From Pseudomonas sp. KU43P (GTDB lineage Bacteria; Pseudomonadota; Gammaproteobacteria; Pseudomonadales; Pseudomonadaceae), in the NCBI RefSeq assembly GCF_033095865.1, contig NZ_AP019365.1:4313501-4377500 (forward strand): a stretch of 64,000 nt of DNA. Reading direction: 5' to 3'. Position numbers and translations under genes: made by a program. The first letter of the stretch is position 1, and each line of letters opens with the position of its first letter. The notes below the pieces were generated by a model. That model saw nothing but the letters and a program-made list of their open reading frames with translations. It was not told the origin of the DNA and did no database searches. Shown piece after piece: positions 58,959 to 64,000 of this stretch.

Positions 58959-59918
58959 TCATTTAGCTTTTTTGTGCCGATGAATGAATTGCCGGCCAGC
59001 CTCCTGCAGCGCAGCAGGTGTCGTGTCTTCGGGGCGCCATCCAAGCAACCGACGCGCTTTGGACGCATCGATTTGAAGTGAGCCACAAAGCTGATCATAC
59101 ATATTTGCCTTGCCCAGGAGCCCTAGCGCCACCCTGAGCAGAGCGGCAGGACATGGGATAAGCAGCGGACGCTTTCCCATGCCTTGGCAAAGGCTCGTGA
59201 CCATGTCGGCAGTGGAAACATCCTGGCCATCTGCAACCAGAAATAATTCGCCTGCAGCGCCAGGGTGGTCGATGCACAGCTTCAGGAAGCCCACCATGTT
59301 GTTTCGTGAGATCAGGCTTCGCGAGTTACCGACATGACGCAACGGCAGGGGAAATCCTTTGGCGATAAGCCGCATGAACCTTCCGAAGTTCCCAGGCGCA
59401 TCACAAGCGTAAATCAAAGGAGGCCGGACGATCACCAGCTCCATTCCCTTGGCTTCCAGTTGAGCAGCCAATTCGATTTCGGCTTCCAGCTTTGATATCG
59501 CGTAGGGGGCATGTGGTTGCGGAGGACTTGCCTCTGTAAATGCACACTGTTCCGTTCGGTTGCCATTTACGCCAATGGAACTGACAAAAACAAAGCGCTT
59601 TACGCCTGCACTGAGTGCGCGATTGGCCAAGCGGGCTGTGGCATCGCGGTTTGCTTCTCGAAAGGCTTGAAGCGGATTTTCTGCCTCATCGTTCAAGACA
59701 TGCGCACGCCCCGCAAGATGAATGATGCAGTCAACCTTTGGGAAGTCATGGGCGAGCGAATCTGCATGGGTCAGATCCGTTTCGATATATTCAACCGACG
59801 GAATCCGATTCTGAATATGCCTCACGATACCGACAACTGAATAACCCGCCCGGACAAGCTCACTGCACAGGCTCTCTCCGACGAAGCCTGAAGCCCCCGT
59901 TACCATCACTCGCTTCAT
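58959..59918 (-). CDS. NAD-dependent sugar epimerase/dehydratase (WbpK/WbpV-like)
   Basis: A 319-residue SDR-type nucleotide-sugar enzyme. 'MKRVMVTGASGFVGESLCSEL' (NAD site) and 'YAISKLEAE' (YxxxK) with 'FVSSIGVNG' are the active residues. It may reduce or epimerise the WbpM product to UDP-FucNAc or UDP-QuiNAc, like WbpK or WbpV. Its ATG overlaps the stop of the preceding transferase by 4 bases (ATGA). Confidence 0.88.
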   Translation of the reverse strand: MKRVMVTGASGFVGESLCSELVRAGYSVVGIVRHIQNRIPSVEYIETDLTHADSLAHDFPKVDCIIHLAGRAHVLNDEAENPLQAFREANRDATARLANRALSAGVKRFVFVSSIGVNGNRTEQCAFTEASPPQPHAPYAISKLEAEIELAAQLEAKGMELVIVRPPLIYACDAPGNFGRFMRLIAKGFPLPLRHVGNSRSLISRNNMVGFLKLCIDHPGAAGELFLVADGQDVSTADMVTSLCQGMGKRPLLIPCPAALLRVALGLLGKANMYDQLCGSLQIDASKARRLLGWRPEDTTPAALQEAGRQFIHRHKKAK

Positions 59919-61156
59919 GTAAGCCGCCCATCCTCAAGCCCAGCCAACACATTCATGGCTAACCGCTCGTAGGTATAATGCTCCAGCACTGCAGCATGTC
60001 CGTTATGCCCCATCTCCCGCAGTTGCGCCTCGGATAATCCCAGAAGCCTGGACACAGCTGCAGCGATATCTTCTGCAGAGTCAGGATCAGCCGTCACCCC
60101 GCAGCGATAATCACCAACAGGATCATTACCTGCTTTGCAGGCAAAGATGATCGGTAAGCCGACCAGCATGTAGTCCCACAACTTGTTCGGGCTTACGCCA
60201 AATCGGAAAATTGGCTCGGACTTGAGCGAGATGTATCCTGCCGATGCCAGCTTCAGTGCAGCCATCACGGCTTCCTTGGGTTGCTGATCGAAGAACTCGA
60301 TCAATCCACTGGCATCGCTCGCTGCGATCTCCTTGAGCTGCGCCTTGCGCTCTCCTTTGCCCACAAGGATTATTCTGATGGGCACCGCGCTTCCCACCAG
60401 CAGCTTTGCAGAACGCACCAAACCTTCCAGTGCGTTAGGCTCACCGTGTGCACCCGCATAGATAATGACAAAAACACCCTGCTGCTTGAGACTCGCGACA
60501 TGCTGCACGAAAGCGTTGGCGTGCATGTCGGAATGCGAGCAGATATCTGCGCTGTCTACGCCATTGGGTATCCAGAGAAACTTTTCCGCACGCAAGCCCT
60601 TGTCGACCATGTGAGCCTGCGCACAGGGCAGCAGGCTAATGACCTTGTCGGACCTGGCATATGCAAAGCGCTCTATCCAGCCAGTAACACGCACCAGAGG
60701 ATTTGTCGCCTTCAGCCCGCCGAGTTCGATCAGACTCAAAGGCCAGATATCCCGCACTTCGAAGACGAATTTCGAGCCCAAGCAACGTGCGGCAAGCCAG
60801 CAGCTGATCACACCGAATGGATGAGGTGAAGAATAGATGATCGCGTCTGGTCGCCCCTGTTTGAACGCTTTAAACAAGCAGAACGGAAACAGCATCAAGG
60901 CAAATACGAACATGGAGAGCATTCTCCCCACACCGTTGCCCAGGTAGCGCAGTGTCGGCACGTACGAATAATGCGCTCCGTTTACATGCTGCGTCCCCCG
61001 TCGCTTCTCGTCAGGCTCAAGCAAATGGTGATAGCTTGCTGTAATGACGGTTGATTGGTGCCCTGTCTGATTCCAAAACTTAGAAAAATAATAAGGGCGC
61101 CAATACCGACCGATTCCCGGGCCGCCTGCGTAGGGATGTACATACCAGACATTCAT
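59915..61156 (-). CDS. Glycosyltransferase family 4 (WbuB-like)
   Basis: A 413-residue GT4 transferase resembling WbuB, which adds L-FucNAc. 'MNVWYVHPYAGGPGIGRYWRP' is the N-terminal signature and 'VFEVRDIWPLSLIELG' the acceptor loop; 'FGVSPNKLWDYMLVGLPIIF' is the EX7E-type nucleotide site in the C-terminal domain. It has no membrane helix of its own apart from a hydrophobic stretch near residue 85. In one operon with wbpL and wbpM. Confidence 0.87.
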   Translation of the reverse strand: MNVWYVHPYAGGPGIGRYWRPYYFSKFWNQTGHQSTVITASYHHLLEPDEKRRGTQHVNGAHYSYVPTLRYLGNGVGRMLSMFVFALMLFPFCLFKAFKQGRPDAIIYSSPHPFGVISCWLAARCLGSKFVFEVRDIWPLSLIELGGLKATNPLVRVTGWIERFAYARSDKVISLLPCAQAHMVDKGLRAEKFLWIPNGVDSADICSHSDMHANAFVQHVASLKQQGVFVIIYAGAHGEPNALEGLVRSAKLLVGSAVPIRIILVGKGERKAQLKEIAASDASGLIEFFDQQPKEAVMAALKLASAGYISLKSEPIFRFGVSPNKLWDYMLVGLPIIFACKAGNDPVGDYRCGVTADPDSAEDIAAAVSRLLGLSEAQLREMGHNGHAAVLEHYTYERLAMNVLAGLEDGRLT

Positions 61157-61197
61157 GAAACTAGCTATATCCTATATTGGATGCGTGAAACCGGGCT

Positions 61198-62262
61198 TCA
61201 GAGCCGAGCCAAGGTATCGGCAATTCTGGAAGCTGCTTGCCCCCCACCGTAAAGCTGGCCATCATCCTGAATCAGCTTGCCCATGCTGGTGCTTACAGAC
61301 GCCACGATCTTTTGTTGATCTGCACCTACCAGGACGTTGGCCCCACAACTTACCAACTCGACCCATTCAGTCTGGTCACGCATGGTCACGCAAGGCTTAC
61401 CGAAGAAATACGCTTCTTTCTGAACGCCGCCACTATCGGTGAGCACCAGGCCACAACGCTGCAACAGTCCGATCATCTCCAGATAGCCAACTGGATCGAT
61501 GACCTGTACTTCCAGCTTCAGTCCCAGACGCTCGATCACGCCGCGGGTACGAGGATGCAGCGGAAGAATGACAGGTGCGACGTTACGGTTGATCTCGTTC
61601 AAAGCCTGGACAATCGACGCCAGTCGAACAGGATCATCCGTATTTTCAGCGCGATGCAAGGTGGTCAAGACAAAGCCTTCCTGCTGATCGAGACCGATGG
61701 GCGCTGTAGCACGCTGCGCAAAGAACATCGCGCTGTCCTGCATGACGTCCCCAACATTCAGGATCTTGATCGGCTTTTCCTCAAAGCCTTCCTTGCGCAG
61801 GTTTTCGACTGCAACATCGGTTGGGCAGAACAAGATATCACTGACCTGATCGGTCAGGATTCGGTTGATCTCCTCGGGCATCCGCATGTTATAGCTGCGC
61901 AACCCAGCCTCGATATGAGCGGTGGGAATATGCAATTTTGCAGCAGCCAAGGCGCCGGCCAGGGTAGAGTTGGTATCGCCATATACCAGGACACGGTCTG
62001 GTTTCTCTTTCAGCATGACGGATTCAATTTCCATCAGCATGCGCCCTGTCATCTGCCCATGAGTCCCCCCGTGAATATCGAGTTGATAGTCAGGCTTGGG
62101 AATGCCGAGCTGTTCGAAAAAAATGTCCGACATATTGGCATCAAAGTGCTGGCCGGTATGAACGATGACTTCCGAAAGACTGGACTGCTCAAGGATCGCC
62201 TTAGAGACTACACTTGCCTTGATGAACTGCGGGCGAGCACCGATGATGGTCAAAACTTTCAT
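61198..62262 (-). CDS. wecB: UDP-N-acetylglucosamine 2-epimerase (non-hydrolysing)
   Basis: A 354-residue enzyme with the GT-B-like fold of the WecB/WbjD/WbpI group. 'IGARPQFIKASVVSKAI' starts it, 'HTGQHFDANMSDIFF' and 'HIEAGLRSYNMRMPEEINR' are active-site blocks, and 'LTDSGGVQKEAYFFGKPCVT' the UDP-binding site. It gives UDP-ManNAc from UDP-GlcNAc, or acts as WbjD/FnlC on the L-FucNAc path. With a WbuB-like transferase in the operon, the L-FucNAc role is possible. Confidence 0.93.
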   Translation of the reverse strand: MKVLTIIGARPQFIKASVVSKAILEQSSLSEVIVHTGQHFDANMSDIFFEQLGIPKPDYQLDIHGGTHGQMTGRMLMEIESVMLKEKPDRVLVYGDTNSTLAGALAAAKLHIPTAHIEAGLRSYNMRMPEEINRILTDQVSDILFCPTDVAVENLRKEGFEEKPIKILNVGDVMQDSAMFFAQRATAPIGLDQQEGFVLTTLHRAENTDDPVRLASIVQALNEINRNVAPVILPLHPRTRGVIERLGLKLEVQVIDPVGYLEMIGLLQRCGLVLTDSGGVQKEAYFFGKPCVTMRDQTEWVELVSCGANVLVGADQQKIVASVSTSMGKLIQDDGQLYGGGQAASRIADTLARL

Positions 62263-62270
62263 TCAAATTC

Positions 62271-63380
62271 TCACTTATTCAGTAGATCGGAGTAGAACTG
62301 CAACAATTTGCGCCCTTCCAGATCCCAGTTATAGCGTTCGTTGACTGCGCGCTGGCCATTTCGTCCTAGCGCTGCCGCCTCATCCGGGTGCGTCACCAGG
62401 TAGTCGATTGCCTCGGCAATGGCAGCAGGCTTCAAGGGGTCTACGCAAAGCCCACAATTGCTCCCCTCGATGATCTCCCGCCAGAGTGGAAAATTCGAAG
62501 CGATTACCGGAATGCCCGATGACATGTACTCGAACATCTTGTTGGGCTGAGCATCGATGTGATTGGGCAACGGGTGGAATGTCACCAGCCCCGCTACCGA
62601 GTTGCCCAAAACCTCCCGAACCTCATGGCGATCTAACTGCCCATGCTCATTGACAGCTTTCCAGCCATCCAGCGTTCTTGCCTCACGCTCCACGGTCGGT
62701 TCGGAAAAACGCCCTACCAGGTTCAAGCGTGCAGATGTTTTCAATAATTCAAGACTATTGATCACTTCACGAATACCGCGGATGGAAGTTATACCACCGA
62801 CGTAGCAAACCTCATCCTTTTTACTGGTCCAAGGCACCATGGCATCTAACTCACCCAACATGGGGAAGTTGTTAATATCCAAAACATTGCCATTGATGCT
62901 TTTAAACTTATCACGGATGTGCGGCGTTGCAGTAAGAATGGCATCCAGCTTTCTACAGGCGTATTTCTCATAACCCGAGAACAAAGCGGCCACTACCCGG
63001 CGCGCCAATGGCTGCAGATACGGTTTGCTCAGCAACTGCTTAGGCACATCTTCGTGCGAGTCAAAAATTACTTTCGCGCCGCTTTTCTTCAACCTGCTTC
63101 CCAAGGGTATGAGCTCAGGATCGTGCAGGTGATAGACATCAGCACTCAGGGCCAACGCGCGCTTGAGTACATTACGGGTAGTTTTGAAAATCCGATTCAG
63201 ACGACCGGGTAGTGTCCCCACATCCAGGATCTGTACACCGTCCTTGACCTCATCGCCCTTCCCGTCGGCCACAACCAGATAAACCTCATGCCCGCCCTGG
63301 GCTAGCGTTCTGCATTGTTTGCGAAAGATCCGAATGTCATAACGGGAGTGAACCGAGGTCAGATGAGCAATTTTTGCCAT
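62271..63380 (-). CDS. Glycosyltransferase family 4
   Basis: A 369-residue GT4 enzyme. 'MAKIAHLTSVHSRYDIRIFRK' is the N-terminal signature, 'VYHLHDPELIPLG' the donor/acceptor cleft, 'KVIFDSHEDVPKQ' the nearby acidic block, and 'QPNKMFEYMSSGIPVIASNFP' the nucleotide-sugar site. It adds an internal sugar of the O-unit; which sugar is unknown. ATG 63380 lies 14 bases past the preceding stop. Confidence 0.88.
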   Translation of the reverse strand: MAKIAHLTSVHSRYDIRIFRKQCRTLAQGGHEVYLVVADGKGDEVKDGVQILDVGTLPGRLNRIFKTTRNVLKRALALSADVYHLHDPELIPLGSRLKKSGAKVIFDSHEDVPKQLLSKPYLQPLARRVVAALFSGYEKYACRKLDAILTATPHIRDKFKSINGNVLDINNFPMLGELDAMVPWTSKKDEVCYVGGITSIRGIREVINSLELLKTSARLNLVGRFSEPTVEREARTLDGWKAVNEHGQLDRHEVREVLGNSVAGLVTFHPLPNHIDAQPNKMFEYMSSGIPVIASNFPLWREIIEGSNCGLCVDPLKPAAIAEAIDYLVTHPDEAAALGRNGQRAVNERYNWDLEGRKLLQFYSDLLNK

Positions 63381-63394
63381 GTCAGTTCCAGCCC

Positions 63395-64000
63395 TTAGGA
63401 ATAGACATTGATGCGTCGACCCAGCAGGCGCTGAATCAATAACTGAAGTTTCTTCGCCCCCTGCTGTCGCGAGTCCCAATTGGCGAAATCGGAATAGTCG
63501 TGAATCGGCGCATTCATCAGCTCATCAAACTGGGCCTTGCTGATGCGCATTTTTTTGCAAAAATACTCGATATCCAACTGCAATTCCGCTGCATCGTAAA
63601 GGGGCTCGGCAAGCTTGTCCAAGGCTTCGTCACGCGTCATCTGCCCGGACAGGATCATGCTCGAGTAATGCAGCTTGCGCTTGTCGTAACCAAATTTGGT
63701 GGGCAAGTAATAGTTCTGGAACAGCTTCGTGAATATGGACTCGCCATGTTTGCGCGCATAGGAGCGGTAGCCGATCGTCTCCTGCAAGAACGCTTCCGCC
63801 TTCGCCTTGTCATAATTCATGAAATTCAGAGGGCGCACCGTACGCATTCCCTTGACAAAGGGATACCAAAAATAGTAATTCAAAAAACTGATGGTTTTGT
63901 AATCCTTGAGTGGCCGCTCGCCATACTGTTTGTGAATGGCTTTCAAGTTGATAGCGTCCATTGCGCTGCCGTGCCAGGTGTCAGGGAACACCGCCTCGGT
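63395..64000 (-). CDS. N-acetyl sugar amidotransferase (WbpG type), partial
   Basis: The last 202 codons of a gene that runs past the right edge. The translation matches the C-terminal half of WbpG/PseA-type ATP-dependent amidotransferases ('NYYFWYPFVKGMRTVRPLNF', 'ETIGYRSYARKHGESIFTKLFQNYYLP' in part). These convert an acetamido group of a nucleotide-sugar to acetamidino, using ammonia from a HisH/HisF-like pair encoded upstream in P. aeruginosa. The ATP-binding PP-loop lies outside the window. First gene of the visible operon. Confidence 0.85.
   Translation of the reverse strand, partial: TEAVFPDTWHGSAMDAINLKAIHKQYGERPLKDYKTISFLNYYFWYPFVKGMRTVRPLNFMNYDKAKAEAFLQETIGYRSYARKHGESIFTKLFQNYYLPTKFGYDKRKLHYSSMILSGQMTRDEALDKLAEPLYDAAELQLDIEYFCKKMRISKAQFDELMNAPIHDYSDFANWDSRQQGAKKLQLLIQRLLGRRINVYS

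Overview
The window looks like a chromosomal segment of a Pseudomonas of the P. putida group. Three things suggest this. There are many copies of the short inverted repeat built on 'CGCCGGCAAGCCGGCTCCCACA', the REP element typical of that group. The protein set is typical (class II DAHP synthase, EarP-type EF-P modification, Ohr/OhrR, BenE, DUF3509, DUF2897, WbpM/WbpL). The GC content is high. No replication origin, prophage, insertion sequence or CRISPR array was seen.

Layout. 0-7.4 kb: thiopurine methyltransferase, a LigB-type dioxygenase, a DEAD-box RNA helicase with a long leader, a spermidine-synthase-like protein, class II DAHP synthase and a YcaQ-type glycosylase. 7.4-19 kb: regulators with divergent partners (LysR/DUF1127, LysR/TauE, OhrR/Ohr, LysR/SDR, LysR/MFS), plus EF-P with its rhamnosyltransferase EarP and a Gre-like protein. 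19-30 kb: TonB-dependent receptor, tRNA-Ser(GGA), crotonase-fold enzyme, acyltransferase, CorA, a frameshifted glutamine amidotransferase, a cytochrome c, an RraB-like protein and an LtaS-type phosphotransferase. 30-50 kb: ZIP transporter, ankyrin protein, DUF3509, an acireductone-dioxygenase-like protein coupled to an MFS carrier, chorismate synthase, PrmB, a cysteine-hydrolase-like protein, Smr protein, GTP cyclohydrolase I, glutaredoxin and GST proteins, BenE, a chemoreceptor, SDR and MDR oxidoreductases, KdsA and PyrF.

50-64 kb is different. It is a surface-polysaccharide (O-antigen) locus read on the minus strand: an N-acetyl sugar amidotransferase (WbpG type, cut by the window edge), a glycosyltransferase, UDP-GlcNAc 2-epimerase, a WbuB-like transferase, a sugar epimerase, WbpL, WbpM, and then an exported protein with the C-terminal domain of D-glucuronyl C5-epimerase. 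rmlB-rmlA and an unrecognised secreted protein lie between this and comEA. The locus has none of the REP pairs that sit in about twenty of the preceding gene gaps, and parts of it are visibly AT-richer. Both facts fit a separately acquired, variable cassette.

How the parts fit. WbpM and WbpL would make and load the first sugar on undecaprenyl phosphate. WecB, WbuB, the GT4 enzyme and the WbpG-type protein would make and add further aminosugars. The exported C5-epimerase-like protein could modify uronic acids of the finished polymer in the periplasm. RmlA and RmlB feed dTDP-sugar synthesis, which also supplies the rhamnose that EarP puts on EF-P elsewhere in the window. The most interesting points are the C5-epimerase-like protein beside wbpM, a dioxygenase-like protein in which the fourth metal-binding His is Arg, and a cysteine-hydrolase-fold protein with Ser in place of the catalytic Cys.
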